This document shows, piece after piece, positions 35,639-45,402 of a stretch of 64,000 bases of DNA. The number at the start of each line of letters is the position of its first letter. Position 1 is the first letter of the stretch. Under the pieces are notes generated by a model. That model did no database searches and was not told the DNA's origin. It saw only the letters and a list, made by a program, of their open reading frames with translations. Source of the DNA: Bacillus thuringiensis (GTDB lineage Bacteria > Bacillota > Bacilli > Bacillales > Bacillaceae_G); the NCBI RefSeq assembly GCF_014932895.1, contig NZ_JACYOF010000001.1, positions 496,001 to 560,000 of the forward strand, read 5' to 3'. The position numbers and the translations under genes are program-made.

Positions 35639-35670
35639 AAGGACGCTAACATAAAATTGTTAGCGTCCTT
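35639..35670 (+). terminator. tcyP terminator
   Basis: AAGGACGCTAAC and GTTAGCGTCCTT form a perfect 12-bp stem with an 8-nt loop and a T run. Confidence 0.88.
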
Positions 35671-35712
35671 TTTTATTCCGTTCCCTCTCTACACATCTTA
35701 TCTTAAAAATTA

Positions 35713-35968
35713 TCACTCCAAGTATTCTTCTAGTTGCTCTTTTAACTCCTCCTCAATCTCATAACAAAATTCATCAACAAATTCCCCTATCGTCTTACTC
35801 TCCCCACATCTTAAATTGAATTTCTGTTCCTAAAAAATAATTTTTTCGTCTTCAAATTGGAATATTATAAAACCCAATCATTTCTTTCTCTTCATCTAGT
35901 ATAGCTATCGCAACTGATGAATAATAACCCACTTCAAAAGGATGCTCTATATCTCTAGCAAGCCCCAT
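35713..35968 (-). pseudogene. Decayed protein gene, frameshifted
   Basis: On the minus strand one frame reads MGLARDIEHPFEVGYYSS... to ...EKEMIGFYNIPI and then stops; another frame continues with FEDEKIIF, an in-frame stop, then EQKFNLRCGESK and a glutamate-rich end EEELKEQLEEYLE before the final TGA at 35713. At least one frameshift and one stop separate coherent pieces. I cannot name the parent family. The acidic end resembles small immunity-type proteins, but this is a guess. Confidence 0.55.
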
Positions 35969-36033
35969 AAACAGTTCCGTGTTTATATATATATATAAAA
36001 ATATTAATATTATTTAAAAAGTTCAAGTGATAT

Positions 36034-36107
36034 TCACTCTATTTCATTTTCCATACATTGAATCTTCTTTTTCAACTCAATGTAATCCCCTGTTCTTTAT
36101 ATTTCAT
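36034..36107 (-). pseudogene. Remnant of a small gene with ribosome site
   Basis: AAGGAGG precedes an ATG at 36105-36107 that reads MKYKEQG and then loses frame. Shifting by one base gives DYIELKKKIQCMENEIE and a stop. 74 nt in all, not a multiple of three. It lies just before the other remnant in the same direction. Confidence 0.4.
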
Positions 36108-36128
36108 TTCCGCCTCCTTAAACATAGA

Positions 36129-36158
36129 AAAAGAGAATACAATATCGTATTCTCTTTT
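36129..36158. terminator. Bidirectional terminator
   Basis: AAAAGAGAATAC and GTATTCTCTTTT form a perfect 12-bp stem around a 6-nt loop, downstream of the gene at 36195-36410. Confidence 0.82.
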
Positions 36159-36194
36159 CTCAAGTATATTTCATTATCTCACAGCCCGTCCCTT

Positions 36195-36410
36195 TTACAA
36201 ATAACCATTTTGCTCGCACCATTTATGAAATTGTCCTACGTCTACCCCAACTAACACGATATCCTTTAGCTCTACATCGATACTTTGTTCTCCAATTACA
36301 ATAGCAAAGTGGGATTCTAATTGTTTTTCATTTTTCTTTACAATTCCAATTCGGTTCCGATACGGTCCATCTTTTATATATGCTTTTTGTCCTATAATAT
36401 CAAAGTTCAA
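36195..36410 (-). CDS. Small protein, unknown, TTG start
   Basis: A 71-residue soluble protein beginning MNFDIIGQKAYIKDGPYRNRIG, a short beta-barrel-like (KOW-like) character, ending FHKWCEQNGYL. The TTG at 36408-36410 has GAGGTG six nt upstream, while an ATG nine codons earlier would lie before that site; I prefer TTG. I do not recognise it. Confidence 0.62.
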   Translation of the reverse strand: MNFDIIGQKAYIKDGPYRNRIGIVKKNEKQLESHFAIVIGEQSIDVELKDIVLVGVDVGQFHKWCEQNGYL

Positions 36411-36593
36411 GATTCTCACCTCTTTTATTGCGCTCAAATTGGAAATACGAACTCAACTTCGGAAAATTTCCTTTCATTGCACTATTTCTCTATATATATG
36501 ACGAAACAATAAAAGAGTCCTTCCTTCTTTACAATTATTTTTTCTTTGTTTCATTTTTATGATTGAAACGTAAAGTTTATAATAAAATACACT

Positions 36594-36607
36594 TGGAAGC
36601 GCTTTCT
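36594..36607. promoter_or_regulatory. cre-like sequence
   Basis: TGGAAGCGCTTTCT matches the CcpA site consensus except at two positions, 16 nt before a TATACT box. Confidence 0.35.
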
Positions 36608-36662
36608 ATGCAATTTTTTATGTTATACTATATAAGTAGAACTTCGTAAAGAGGGTTAAAAA

Positions 36663-36974
36663 ATGAATACAAAAATGATAAAAAAAGTAATTGAAGCATT
36701 AAAAGTATATGGCTTTCAGGATGTATCATTCTGTGACAAAACGAAGCGATTTTTATTTCAAAACGAAACTGATATTATGAGCGGCTATGCAGAAATAACA
36801 TATAGTAGTCAATTTGAAAAATTCAACGTACAAATTCATCCAATTGAAACACATCACCAAGCAGAGTTACAAGAGGTTGAAAGACATATACAAGCTTGTA
36901 TAAGAAAAGTGGAATATTTAAACGCACTTCTTACTGGGCAGACAAAACTAGACGATAAAATTATTATTATGTAA
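36663..36974 (+). CDS. Small soluble protein, unknown
   Basis: A 103-residue protein with mixed alpha/beta character: an N-terminal helix (MIKKVIEALKVYGF), strands (SGYAEITYSSQFEKFNVQIHP) and a long C-terminal helix (HHQAELQEVERHIQACIRKVEYL). AGAGGG precedes the ATG. Not recognised. A cre-like sequence and TATACT box lie upstream. Confidence 0.7.
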   Translation: MNTKMIKKVIEALKVYGFQDVSFCDKTKRFLFQNETDIMSGYAEITYSSQFEKFNVQIHPIETHHQAELQEVERHIQACIRKVEYLNALLTGQTKLDDKIIIM

Positions 36975-37005
36975 AAAAAGAACGTGATACACTCACGTTC
37001 TTTTT
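36975..37005. terminator. Bidirectional terminator
   Basis: AAAAAGAACGTGA and TCACGTTCTTTTT form a perfect 13-bp stem with a 5-nt loop between convergent genes. Confidence 0.9.
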
Positions 37006-37007
37006 CA

Positions 37008-37496
37008 TTATACGTTCATCTTTTCCTTCAGTTGTAATCCTGTAACAGATTCTAATACATCTATCGCTTCTCCAAATGTCATATCAAAAATTGTCTTCTC
37101 TTCTATGTATGGAAATTGTCTGAAGCGCTTTTCTAACATTTTCACAGCATCTGATGTAAAGTTTGCACTATCAATGCCAAATTCTGTTTCAAGAAGAACG
37201 ATCCAATCTAACACATGAAAACCTAATCCATTGACGAATGAAATAAGTTTTTCTTCTGGCTTTGAAGATAAGAATACATGTCGTTCCATCTCACTGAAAA
37301 GTTCTTCTCCTAAAATTTCTGCTAACTCATCATCATGTTCGCGTTCAATAATCTCTTCGTAACCGTAATCGTCAACAAGCTCTTCTACCTCTTCACTATC
37401 TGCAAAAAGCAATTGGCTAAGAAGCGCCTCTTTCTTAAATTCACTTTTTTGTACCACTTCTAAAAAACTTGTTTCCCATCCATTCTCTAATTTCAT
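37008..37496 (-). CDS. Acidic soluble protein, unknown
   Basis: A 162-residue, highly acidic, helix-rich protein (EEVEELVDDYGYEEIIEREHDDELAEILGEEL). No membrane segment or known motif. AAGGAG stands 11 nt before the ATG. It has no close operon partner except possibly 37577-37951 upstream (80-nt gap). Not recognised. Confidence 0.68.
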   Translation of the reverse strand: MKLENGWETSFLEVVQKSEFKKEALLSQLLFADSEEVEELVDDYGYEEIIEREHDDELAEILGEELFSEMERHVFLSSKPEEKLISFVNGLGFHVLDWIVLLETEFGIDSANFTSDAVKMLEKRFRQFPYIEEKTIFDMTFGEAIDVLESVTGLQLKEKMNV

Positions 37497-37576
37497 ATAA
37501 CATAACTCCTTTATTCACTTTTCTTATCATCACTGTACCCAAAAGATTATCTTTGTAACCTTTTAAGTAGTTACTA

Positions 37577-37951
37577 TTATTTCACTTTATTTATAACATA
37601 AGATGCAAAAGCCTCTACATCTCCTTCAAAAACATTTACTTCTGGCAAATGGTAAAACGTTGTTTGCAGCGAGTTTCCTTCATGATAAAGGTATATCTTT
37701 TTCTCTAACGCAAGCGCCATTCCAAACTCTGTATGGCTCCCATTCCCGCCATCTAATATAAGTAAAAAGACATCGGCTTCTTTTAGAGCATTCTTTTCTG
37801 CCTGACCAATTTCTCTTAATTGTTCTGGATTAACTGCTCTTTCATTTTTTGTCCAATCATATGTATGATGCCATCCTGAATTTTTCAGTTCATTGGCTAC
37901 AGAACGTACAAGATGTTTATTTTGGAAACCTGAAGCAATATAAAACTTCAT
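37577..37951 (-). CDS. Nucleoside 2-deoxyribosyltransferase-like protein
   Basis: A 124-residue protein of the nucleoside 2-deoxyribosyltransferase fold: start MKFYIASGFQNKHLVR, then ADVFLLILDGGNGSHTEFGMALALEK, where the Glu of HTEFG near residue 81 matches the family's catalytic glutamate. It may cleave or exchange bases on deoxynucleosides or bind a related nucleotide. Exact substrate unknown. Confidence 0.8.
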   Translation of the reverse strand: MKFYIASGFQNKHLVRSVANELKNSGWHHTYDWTKNERAVNPEQLREIGQAEKNALKEADVFLLILDGGNGSHTEFGMALALEKKIYLYHEGNSLQTTFYHLPEVNVFEGDVEAFASYVINKVK

Positions 37952-38046
37952 TTATATACACTCCTTATATATGTACGGGGAAACTCCTTTTTAGCGTTAA
38001 TGATTTTAGGTATAATTAAGAACAACCTCAAAAAAAATCCCCATCT

Positions 38047-38268
38047 TTAGAACTTATTTGCGTTTAAATGATGGGATGCTTCATGGTCTTCTTTTATTTT
38101 TTGCTTTTTATAACTTTCATCAGCTAACATTTCTAGTTCAGCTGTTATTTCTGACTTTTCAAGCTCTCGTTCTTGCGAAAACTTCCTTGAAATATAAACA
38201 ATAACACTACCAACGTACAACACAAAGCATATAATAAGTGCAGTATTTTCATAGAGACTTAGCTCCAA
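38047..38268 (-). CDS. Small single-helix membrane protein, TTG start
   Basis: A 73-residue protein with one membrane helix (TALIICFVLYVGSVIVYI) and a charged coiled-coil-like tail (QERELEKSEITAELEMLADE). I start it at TTG (38266-38268), eight nt after AGGAG; a GTG one codon earlier is possible. The frame is open upstream into a bcr1 copy, but that part is not coding. Not recognised. Confidence 0.62.
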   Translation of the reverse strand: MELSLYENTALIICFVLYVGSVIVYISRKFSQERELEKSEITAELEMLADESYKKQKIKEDHEASHHLNANKF

Positions 38269-38339
38269 CACAGTCACTCCTAATCCATTCGTATTTTCAC
38301 GCTTCATTAATTGGAATTTCCCTACTAACCATTTGTTAT

Positions 38340-38480
38340 CCCGCATTAACGGGCAGTAAGATCCCCTCCCCAAAATTCAGTGAAAGCAAAGAAGTTAGAT
38401 GGGGATTAACTGCCCGTAAAAGCCCGATTGGTTCAACTAATAATCAGTGGGGGATTAACCCCCACTGATTAAAGTTTCAC
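38340..38480 (+). repeat. bcr1 element, copy 3
   Basis: A 141-nt copy from CCCGCATTAACGGGCAGTAAG to TTAAAGTTTCAC. It is followed by TTTAT and preceded by GTTAT. Both stems are intact, including CAGTGGGGG/CCCCCACTG. It lies between murG and the small membrane protein gene. Confidence 0.87.
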
Positions 38481-38530
38481 TTTATTGTAACATAAAAATA
38501 TCAATTCTTGGAATCTTTCATCCTACTAAA

Positions 38531-38558
38531 AGAGGCATGGTTGTTTCATCATGCCTCT
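38531..38558 (-). terminator. murG terminator overlapping its end
   Basis: AGAGGCATG and CATGCCTCT form a 9-bp stem; the murG stop codon and last codons are in one arm. On the minus strand it is followed by TTTTAGTAGG. Confidence 0.75.
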
Positions 38559-39607
38559 GAAATATGGTGAAGGATCGTTTTAATCGCTTCTTTTCCATTG
38601 TATTTTTTTAATGCTGTTTTATACGTCTCATTGTTAAGGTACAACTCTTCTACATGCTTTATAAGAGAGTTTACAGTGACGTCTTCTTCATACAATACGG
38701 AGGCATATCCTTGTCTTTCAAAGGACTCTGCATTTAATATTTGATCTCCACGACTTGCAAATTTCGATAATGGAATTAAAACCATTGGCTTTTGTAATGT
38801 TAAAAACTCAAAAATTGCATTGGAGCCCGCACGTGAAATAACAAAATCTGTTATCGCTAATATATCTGGCAGCTCTCCATGTACATATTCAAATTGTCTA
38901 TATCCTTCTTTATTTTGTAAACTTTCATCAAGATTACCTTTTCCGCAAAGATGAACAATTTGATATTTTTTAAGAAGTTCTGGTAACGCTTCTCGAACCG
39001 TTTCATTAATTTTCTTCGCGCCCAAACTTCCTCCCATGATTGTAATAACTGACTTTTTACGTGAGAAACCTAAAAACGCTAAACCTTTTTCACGATTTCC
39101 CTTTAATACTTCTTCACGTACAGGAGATCCCGTATATATTACTTTTTCTTTCGGTAAATGTTTCGCTGCTTCTTCAAATGTAACAAATATTTTCGAAGCG
39201 AAACGGAGCGCAATTTTATTTGCTAGTCCTGGCGTCATATCAGATTCATGTAATAAAACTGGTACTCTATTTAGCCATCCTCCAATTACCACTGGTACAG
39301 ATACGAAACCACCTTTTGAAAAAATCACATCCGGTTTTAGTTTTCGAATCCTTACATACGCATCCATAACACCCTTCATTACAAGAAAAGGATCTTTTAT
39401 ATTTTTTAAATCAAAATAACGGCGTAGCTTTCCACTGGCAATACTATAATACGGAATGCCTTCCTTTTCTATAATCGTTTTCTCGATCCCTTGATGAGAA
39501 CCAATATAAGAGATGTCCCAATTCTGTTCTTGTAAATATGGAATAATGGCTAAATTAGGTGTTACATGTCCTGCCGAACCGCCACCTGTAAAGACTATTT
39601 TTTTCAT
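38549..39607 (-). CDS. murG: MurG-type N-acetylglucosaminyltransferase
   Basis: Makes lipid II from lipid I on the cytoplasmic face of the membrane (UDP-GlcNAc donor). At 352 residues it has the family length. The first G loop is [13 protein letters not shown], the second is [12 protein letters not shown], and the donor site is [20 protein letters not shown]. The sequence, such as [12 protein letters not shown] and [14 protein letters not shown], resembles the staphylococcal MurG more than the B. subtilis one. It is far from any dcw genes in this window, so it is probably the group's second MurG. The start has GGGGGAGACGT before ATG. Confidence 0.9.
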   Translation of the reverse strand: MKKIVFTGGGSAGHVTPNLAIIPYLQEQNWDISYIGSHQGIEKTIIEKEGIPYYSIASGKLRRYFDLKNIKDPFLVMKGVMDAYVRIRKLKPDVIFSKGGFVSVPVVIGGWLNRVPVLLHESDMTPGLANKIALRFASKIFVTFEEAAKHLPKEKVIYTGSPVREEVLKGNREKGLAFLGFSRKKSVITIMGGSLGAKKINETVREALPELLKKYQIVHLCGKGNLDESLQNKEGYRQFEYVHGELPDILAITDFVISRAGSNAIFEFLTLQKPMVLIPLSKFASRGDQILNAESFERQGYASVLYEEDVTVNSLIKHVEELYLNNETYKTALKKYNGKEAIKTILHHISEA

Positions 39608-39625
39608 ACGTCTCCCCCTTCTACA

Positions 39626-42600
39626 CTATAGTACACTAAAATACTTTGCCTCAGGGTGAGAAAATACCATAGCCGTTACAGACGCTTCTGGCTCCATCAT
39701 GAATCCTTCCGTTAATGAAATACCTATTTCCTCTGGATGAATTAAGCGAAATAGCTTTTCTTGATCCGCAAGTTCTGGACAGGCTGGATAACCAAATGAA
39801 ACTCGTATTCCTCTATATTTCGTGCGGAAGCGTTCTTCCATCGTCAATTCAGGTGAATCTGGAATGCCCCAGCGGTCACGGATGAGCATATGTGTTTTTT
39901 CAGCAAGTCCTTCTGCTAATTCAAGCGCTAACGATTGAATGGCATGACTACGCAAATAATCACCTTTCACCTTCCACTCTTCAGCAATATCCCGAACTCC
40001 TTCCCCAACAGTAACAGATAAGAAAGCCACATAGTCCATCTCATCGCCAATAGGGCGTAAATAATCACCTAAAGTACGATATGGAGCCTTTCCTTGTCTT
40101 GGGAATGTGAAACGCTCTATAATACGCGTATGATCTTCTGGGTCATATATTATAATGTTTTGTCCGTCGCTTTGCGCTGGAAAAAATTGATACACTGCTT
40201 TCGGTTTTAACCAAGATTGTCCTTCCCCCAATAATTCGTCTATTAAATCGTTTAATTCGTGTGCTCTTTTATCTCCCTCTTTCAAAAGCTTCTTCACATT
40301 TCCTTTTAATCCAAGGTGATGTCCAAGTAGCATTTGTCTATTTAAAAATGGAGCAAGATGTGCAACAGGAATATCACGTAATACAATTCGTTTTGTTGAA
40401 CCAGGAACCATAACCACTGATTTTGGTAACGGCTCAATTACTGCTGGAATTTCTATTTTCTTCTCCTCTTTTTTTACGATATGAAGATGACGTTCTTTTT
40501 TATCCTGTTTCATCTTCTCACGCTCTTCCTCTTTTTGAAGCTTATTAATAATATCAAGCCCCGTCATCGCATCGCTCGCATAACATACGAGCCCTTTATA
40601 CGATGGAGAAATACGATTGTCTGTAAACTTTCTCGTTAACGCTGCACCACCTACAACAATTGGAATATCAATATTTGCCGCTTTTAAATCTTCAGCAGTC
40701 GTTACCATTTGTTGTGCTGATTTTACTAACAATCCAGAAAGACCTATAATATCTGGATTCTTTTCTTGTACTTCTTGAACGATCCGATCCGAACGTACAT
40801 TGATTCCTAAATTAATAATCTCATATCCGTTATTCGATAAAATAATTTCAACAAGATTTTTTCCAATATCATGTACATCACCTTTTACAGTTGCTAATAA
40901 TACTTTCCCTTTTTTCGCACTATCACTAGATTCCATATGTGGCTCTAAATAGCTTACAGCAGCTTTCATACTTTCAGCACTTTGTAATACTTCAGCAACG
41001 ATAAGCTCATTTTTATTAAATAATCGCCCCACCTCATCCATTCCTGTCATAAGTGGACCATTAATAATATCAAGAGGTTTTCTTCCTTCTACAAGTGCCA
41101 GGCTTAAATCTTCGTGTAACCCTTGCTTCGTACCTTCTACAATATAGTTGGCTAGTCGTTCATCAAGCGTAAGCGTTTCTTGCACAATAACATCTTTCTT
41201 TTTGGCCACACGATAAAAGTTTGTAAATTCTTCTAACGTTTCTTTCGTCGTTTCAAAAAGTAATGCATCTGCAAGACGTTTTTCTTCCTCTGGAATTGAT
41301 GCATAGCGCTCTAATTTTTCTGTATTAACAATCGCATAATCTAATCCTGCTTTCGTTGCATGATATAAGAAGACAGAATTTAATACTTCTCGACCAGCCG
41401 GTGGTAAACCAAATGATATGTTACTTACGCCTAAAATCGTTAAACATTCTGGTAACGCTTCTTTAATAAGGCGAATTCCTTCTATCGTCGCTGCCGCTGA
41501 ACCGATATATTCTTCATCACCTGTCCCTACAGGAAACACGAGCGCATCAAAAATAATATCAGACGGGCGTATACCATACTTCTTCGTTAGTAGTTCATAA
41601 CTTCTTTTCGCAATTTCTACCTTTCTTTCTGCACTAACGGCCATGCCATCTTCATCAATTGTTCCTACAACTATAGCGGCACCGTATTTCTGAAGAAGCG
41701 GTGTCACCTTTTCAAAGCGTTCTTCTCCATCTTCTAAATTAATTGAGTTGATAACAGCTTTTCCTTGAATATAAGTAAGGGCTTTTGCCATAACATTTTC
41801 ATCTGTTGAATCAATCATAATCGGTACTTTTAGCACTTTCGTAACTTCTGCCAAGAATTTTTCCATATCTTCTATTTCATCACGATCAGGGTCCGCCATA
41901 CAAATATCAATGATATGCGCATTTTTCTTCACTTGTGCTCTTGCCACTTCAGCAGCCTCTTCGAATTTCCCTTCTGCTACTAATCGTTTAAATTTACGCG
42001 ATCCAATAACGTTTGTTCTTTCTCCAACAAATAACGGTCTCATAGAATCATCGTATTGCAATGCCTCTAACCCACTAATCCCATGCCCTTCTCGTTCATG
42101 GTGTTCACGTGGCTTAAGAGATGCTAGCGCTTCTTTCATTGCTCTTATATGTTCTGGCGTTGTACCACAACAGCCACCGATAATATTAACCCATCCTTCT
42201 TCAGCAAAGCGCTTCACTTTTTCGGCGAGTGAAGATGGAGATTCATGATAATGTCCATCTTCATCCGGAAGACCTGCATTTGGATAACAAGAAATGTAAC
42301 ACTCTGACAAATCAGATAGAGAACGAATATGTTCCCTCATAAACTCAGGACCGGTCGCACAGTTTAATCCAACAGATAATGGCTTCATATGCTCTACTGA
42401 TAAATAAAAAGCCTCAATTGTTTGTCCTGCCAGAGTCGTTCCCATCGGCTCAATCGTTCCTGAGATCATGATAGGCACAATTTTATTTATTTCTTCAAAA
42501 GCTGCTTGAATTCCAATATAAGCAGCTTTCACATTACGCATATCTTGACTCGTCTCAACGAGTAATACATCAACTTCGCCCTTCAATAATCCTCTCGCCT

Positions 42601-43024
42601 GCCTTGTATAAGCTTCAATTAGTTCTTCAAATGTAACCCCTCCTGTAACACTAATTGCTTTCGTTGTCGGCCCCATCGCACCTGCAACATATACTTCCTT
42701 CCCGCTTTCTTTAACAGCTTGCTTCGCCAAAAGTGCTGCCTTTTCATTTAGTTCTTCGTCTAAATGAGACAACTCATAATCACTTAATACGATATTCGTC
42801 GCCCCAAATGTATTTGTTTCAATAATGTCAGCTCCAGCTTCAATATAAGCTTTATGAATCTTTAAAATTACATCTGGCCTTGTTTCTACTAAATATTCAT
42901 TACAACCTTCGTACTCTTCTCCCCCGAAGTCTTCCGCAGTTAAGTCCTCTTGCTGGATCATTGTACCCATTGCACCATCTAGTATTAAAATGCTATTTTG
43001 TAATCTTTCTTCTATACGCTTCAT
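39626..43024 (-). CDS. metH: Cobalamin-dependent methionine synthase
   Basis: Transfers methyl from 5-methyl-tetrahydrofolate via cobalamin to homocysteine. At 1132 residues it has all four modules: homocysteine-binding (1-300, zinc cysteines in [10 protein letters not shown] near 285 plus a first Cys near 220), folate-binding (about 320-600, starting [14 protein letters not shown]), B12-binding with DVHDIGKN near 714, and the C-terminal AdoMet-activation domain (about 830-1132, ending in [10 protein letters not shown]). Its ATG overlaps the yitJ stop (TGATG), so it is read from the SAM riboswitch at 44925-45036. Confidence 0.96.
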   Translation of the reverse strand: MKRIEERLQNSILILDGAMGTMIQQEDLTAEDFGGEEYEGCNEYLVETRPDVILKIHKAYIEAGADIIETNTFGATNIVLSDYELSHLDEELNEKAALLAKQAVKESGKEVYVAGAMGPTTKAISVTGGVTFEELIEAYTRQARGLLKGEVDVLLVETSQDMRNVKAAYIGIQAAFEEINKIVPIMISGTIEPMGTTLAGQTIEAFYLSVEHMKPLSVGLNCATGPEFMREHIRSLSDLSECYISCYPNAGLPDEDGHYHESPSSLAEKVKRFAEEGWVNIIGGCCGTTPEHIRAMKEALASLKPREHHEREGHGISGLEALQYDDSMRPLFVGERTNVIGSRKFKRLVAEGKFEEAAEVARAQVKKNAHIIDICMADPDRDEIEDMEKFLAEVTKVLKVPIMIDSTDENVMAKALTYIQGKAVINSINLEDGEERFEKVTPLLQKYGAAIVVGTIDEDGMAVSAERKVEIAKRSYELLTKKYGIRPSDIIFDALVFPVGTGDEEYIGSAAATIEGIRLIKEALPECLTILGVSNISFGLPPAGREVLNSVFLYHATKAGLDYAIVNTEKLERYASIPEEEKRLADALLFETTKETLEEFTNFYRVAKKKDVIVQETLTLDERLANYIVEGTKQGLHEDLSLALVEGRKPLDIINGPLMTGMDEVGRLFNKNELIVAEVLQSAESMKAAVSYLEPHMESSDSAKKGKVLLATVKGDVHDIGKNLVEIILSNNGYEIINLGINVRSDRIVQEVQEKNPDIIGLSGLLVKSAQQMVTTAEDLKAANIDIPIVVGGAALTRKFTDNRISPSYKGLVCYASDAMTGLDIINKLQKEEEREKMKQDKKERHLHIVKKEEKKIEIPAVIEPLPKSVVMVPGSTKRIVLRDIPVAHLAPFLNRQMLLGHHLGLKGNVKKLLKEGDKRAHELNDLIDELLGEGQSWLKPKAVYQFFPAQSDGQNIIIYDPEDHTRIIERFTFPRQGKAPYRTLGDYLRPIGDEMDYVAFLSVTVGEGVRDIAEEWKVKGDYLRSHAIQSLALELAEGLAEKTHMLIRDRWGIPDSPELTMEERFRTKYRGIRVSFGYPACPELADQEKLFRLIHPEEIGISLTEGFMMEPEASVTAMVFSHPEAKYFSVL

Positions 43025-44856
43025 CAATTAATACCTTCTTTCACTTCTTGCTTTTCTCTCACATATTTAACGAGATGCTCTGTAATTTCATATTTTAAAA
43101 ATGGTGTGATTAAGTATATACCGTTAAAATATTTTAATGTCGTATCAATTAATTCTTGTGAAATACGAATGCCTTCCTCAATAGCTGCCTCTTTCGTTTC
43201 GTGTCCATCCATTCTCTCTCTTATTTCTTCAGGAAGAGTAATTCCCGGCACCTCAAAGTGAAGAAAATCTGCATTCCGCTTACTTACTAATGGCATAATT
43301 CCAATAAAAATAGGCTGTTCCAAATGTTTTGTCGCTTCATATACTTCTTCAATTAAAGCAACATCATATATTGGCTGTGTTAAGAAATATTCCGCTCCAG
43401 CATCTATTTTTCGTTCCATTCGTTTTACAGCTGCTTTTAAATGTCTTACGTGAGGATTAAATGCGCCACCTACAGAAAACCTTGTTGCCGGTCCAATTGA
43501 TTTCCCTAAAATGGAACGTCCATCGTTCATTTCCTTAATCATTTTAATAAGCTCTATAGAGGACAAGTCATATACAGAAGTGGCACCCGGAAAATCACCA
43601 ACGCGCGCTGGATCACCCGTTAACGCTAGTACCTCCTCCATACCTAGCGCGGATAAACCTAGTAAATGAGATTGTAGTCCAATGACGTTATGGTCTCTAC
43701 ACGTTAAATGCGTCAATACTGGAATATCGTGCTTCGTTAATAATGCCCCCATAGCCATATTCGAAATGCGTGGTGACGCTAATGAATTGTCTGCTAGTGT
43801 AATAGCGTCCGCTCCCGCTCTTTTCAGTGCTCTTGCTCCTTCAAAAAAACGCTGCGTATCTAGTGTTTTCGGTGGATCTAATTCTACTACAACTGTCGTT
43901 TGTTTCTTTGCCTTCTCTGCGAGAGTGACGTGAGCTTTCGAACGTTTTTCGTGTGTATGAACTACTTTTTGTCTTTGAATCGTTTTCTTTTCTATTACAG
44001 GTGCAACATTTGCAATAGCACGCTTCATACTTTCAACATGTTCTGGAGTAGTACCACAACAACCACCCAATAATCGAATACCTTGTTCAATAAATTTTGG
44101 TGTCATCGCTTCGAAATAGGCCGGACTCCCCTCATATACGTAACGTCCCTCCACATAATTTGGGAGACCTGCATTCGGGTATGCTGACAAATAGCCATTT
44201 TGCGGAATCGATATCATTTTAAAAGCTTCCGTCATATGAAGTGGCCCGAGTTGACAGTTCAATCCAACAACATTTGCACCGTAATCTAAAAGCTGTTTTA
44301 ATATTTCATTTACATCATTTCCATTTTGAGTCGTACCTGCCTCATGTAACGCTAATTGGGCTACAATTGGAATATTCGTTTGTTTTCGTAACACCTTAAC
44401 AGCATGGACTAATTCAAACTCATCATAAAAAGTCTCTAATAGTAATCCATCAACCTGTTCTTCTAATAAAGCACCTGCCTGTTCAAGTAGCATAAATTCT
44501 CTCTCTATATCAGTCGTTGTAACAGCTCCGATGTGTTTCATACCACCAATTGTTCCTAAAATTGCATTTTTTTCTGTAATAGATGCTTTTGCAAGTTTTA
44601 CTGCCGCTTTATTTATTTGAACAACTTGATTCTCTAATCCATACATACGTAATTTCGCTTCATTCGCCCCATACGTATTTGTTTGAATCACATCTGCTCC
44701 AGCAGCTACATATTGTTTATGAATCGATATAATTAAGTCTGGATCAGATATATTCAATTCTTCAAAACTACTTTGCAAACCATGTGAATGCAATAACGTT
44801 CCAACCGCACCATCACCTATTACAATTCCTTTTGATAATAAATCTAGTAATTTCAC
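43024..44856 (-). CDS. yitJ: Bifunctional homocysteine S-methyltransferase / 5,10-methylene-THF reductase
   Basis: A 610-residue fusion, as in B. subtilis YitJ. The N-terminal half (1-300) is the homocysteine methyltransferase with the zinc motif [10 protein letters not shown] near 265; the C-terminal half (about 325-610) is the MetF-type reductase (VVELDPPKTLD, LTHLTCRDHN, LALTGDPARVGDFPG). It makes the methyl donor used by MetH, encoded next. It begins with GTG after GAGGGAG. A SAM-I riboswitch and terminator control the pair. Confidence 0.95.
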   Translation of the reverse strand: MKLLDLLSKGIVIGDGAVGTLLHSHGLQSSFEELNISDPDLIISIHKQYVAAGADVIQTNTYGANEAKLRMYGLENQVVQINKAAVKLAKASITEKNAILGTIGGMKHIGAVTTTDIEREFMLLEQAGALLEEQVDGLLLETFYDEFELVHAVKVLRKQTNIPIVAQLALHEAGTTQNGNDVNEILKQLLDYGANVVGLNCQLGPLHMTEAFKMISIPQNGYLSAYPNAGLPNYVEGRYVYEGSPAYFEAMTPKFIEQGIRLLGGCCGTTPEHVESMKRAIANVAPVIEKKTIQRQKVVHTHEKRSKAHVTLAEKAKKQTTVVVELDPPKTLDTQRFFEGARALKRAGADAITLADNSLASPRISNMAMGALLTKHDIPVLTHLTCRDHNVIGLQSHLLGLSALGMEEVLALTGDPARVGDFPGATSVYDLSSIELIKMIKEMNDGRSILGKSIGPATRFSVGGAFNPHVRHLKAAVKRMERKIDAGAEYFLTQPIYDVALIEEVYEATKHLEQPIFIGIMPLVSKRNADFLHFEVPGITLPEEIRERMDGHETKEAAIEEGIRISQELIDTTLKYFNGIYLITPFLKYEITEHLVKYVREKQEVKEGIN

Positions 44857-44886
44857 GAATCTCCCTCATTTCTATCAATATAAAAA

Positions 44887-44911
44887 CCCCCTCTTCAAAG
44901 TGAAGAGGGGG
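44887..44911 (-). terminator. Terminator of the yitJ SAM riboswitch
   Basis: CCCCCTCTTCA and TGAAGAGGGGG form an 11-bp perfect stem with a 3-nt loop and, on the minus strand, a T run. It stands 31 nt before the yitJ start and is the expected off-switch. Confidence 0.92.
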
Positions 44912-44924
44912 ACATAATTGTTCC

Positions 44925-45036
44925 GCCTCTTATTATGCAAAACATTCGTTTTGCAGGTATTAGCACCGTTTCAAACATTTCGTTTGAAGGTTGCCGGGTT
45001 TCACAGGGCCTTTCCCTCCACCGCTCTCAATAAGAG
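44925..45036 (-). promoter_or_regulatory. SAM-I (S-box) riboswitch of yitJ-metH
   Basis: On the minus strand: P1 CTCTTATT...AATAAGAGG, then AGAGCGGTGGAGGGA, GGCCCTGTGAAACCCGGCAACC, a P3 hairpin, GGTGCTAATACC, and the fourth stem GCAAAACGAATGTTTTGC. This is the classic S-box layout. High SAM should favour the terminator downstream. Confidence 0.95.
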
Positions 45037-45238
45037 TTTGTCTATATATTTTATTTATGTAGCTAAAGGGAAATGCGTTCCCCTTTTAACAATGTTTGTT
45101 AATTTTTTAATAAATTTAGCATGCACAAATACAAAAGTCAATGACACTTGCGGAAAAATAAAAATTATTTAAAATAGAGTTGCAATTCAATTATCTTTTG
45201 TTGTAAAGTTAAAACCATAATAAAATTTCATACGAACA

Positions 45239-45349
45239 TTCTTATCTAGAGAGGTAGAGGGACTGGCCCTATGACGCCTCAGCAACCATTAACATTTGTT
45301 AATAAGGTGCTAATTCCAGCAAATTGTGAAAGATTTGACAGATGAGAAG
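45239..45349 (+). promoter_or_regulatory. SAM-I (S-box) riboswitch of metI-metC
   Basis: P1 CTTATC...GATGAG, AGAGGTAGAGGGACTGGCCC, then GACGCCTCAGCAACC, a P3 hairpin, AAGGTGCTAATTCC and a last stem before GATGAGAAG. The opposite-facing S-box of yitJ is about 200 nt away. Confidence 0.95.
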
Positions 45350-45369
45350 AAGACTCTATTCAAACCGAA

Positions 45370-45389
45370 AGCCTTCTTCTTAGAAGGCT
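45370..45389 (+). terminator. Terminator of the metI SAM riboswitch
   Basis: AGCCTTCT and AGAAGGCT with a TCTT loop and a following T run. The element bcr1 copy 4 begins 13 nt later. Confidence 0.9.
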
Positions 45390-45402
45390 TTTTTTATTTT
45401 AT

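Noticed and set aside
38269-38373. N-terminal extension of the small membrane protein into bcr1
   Set aside because: The extension is repeat sequence and a ribosome site lies just before the TTG at 38266-38268.
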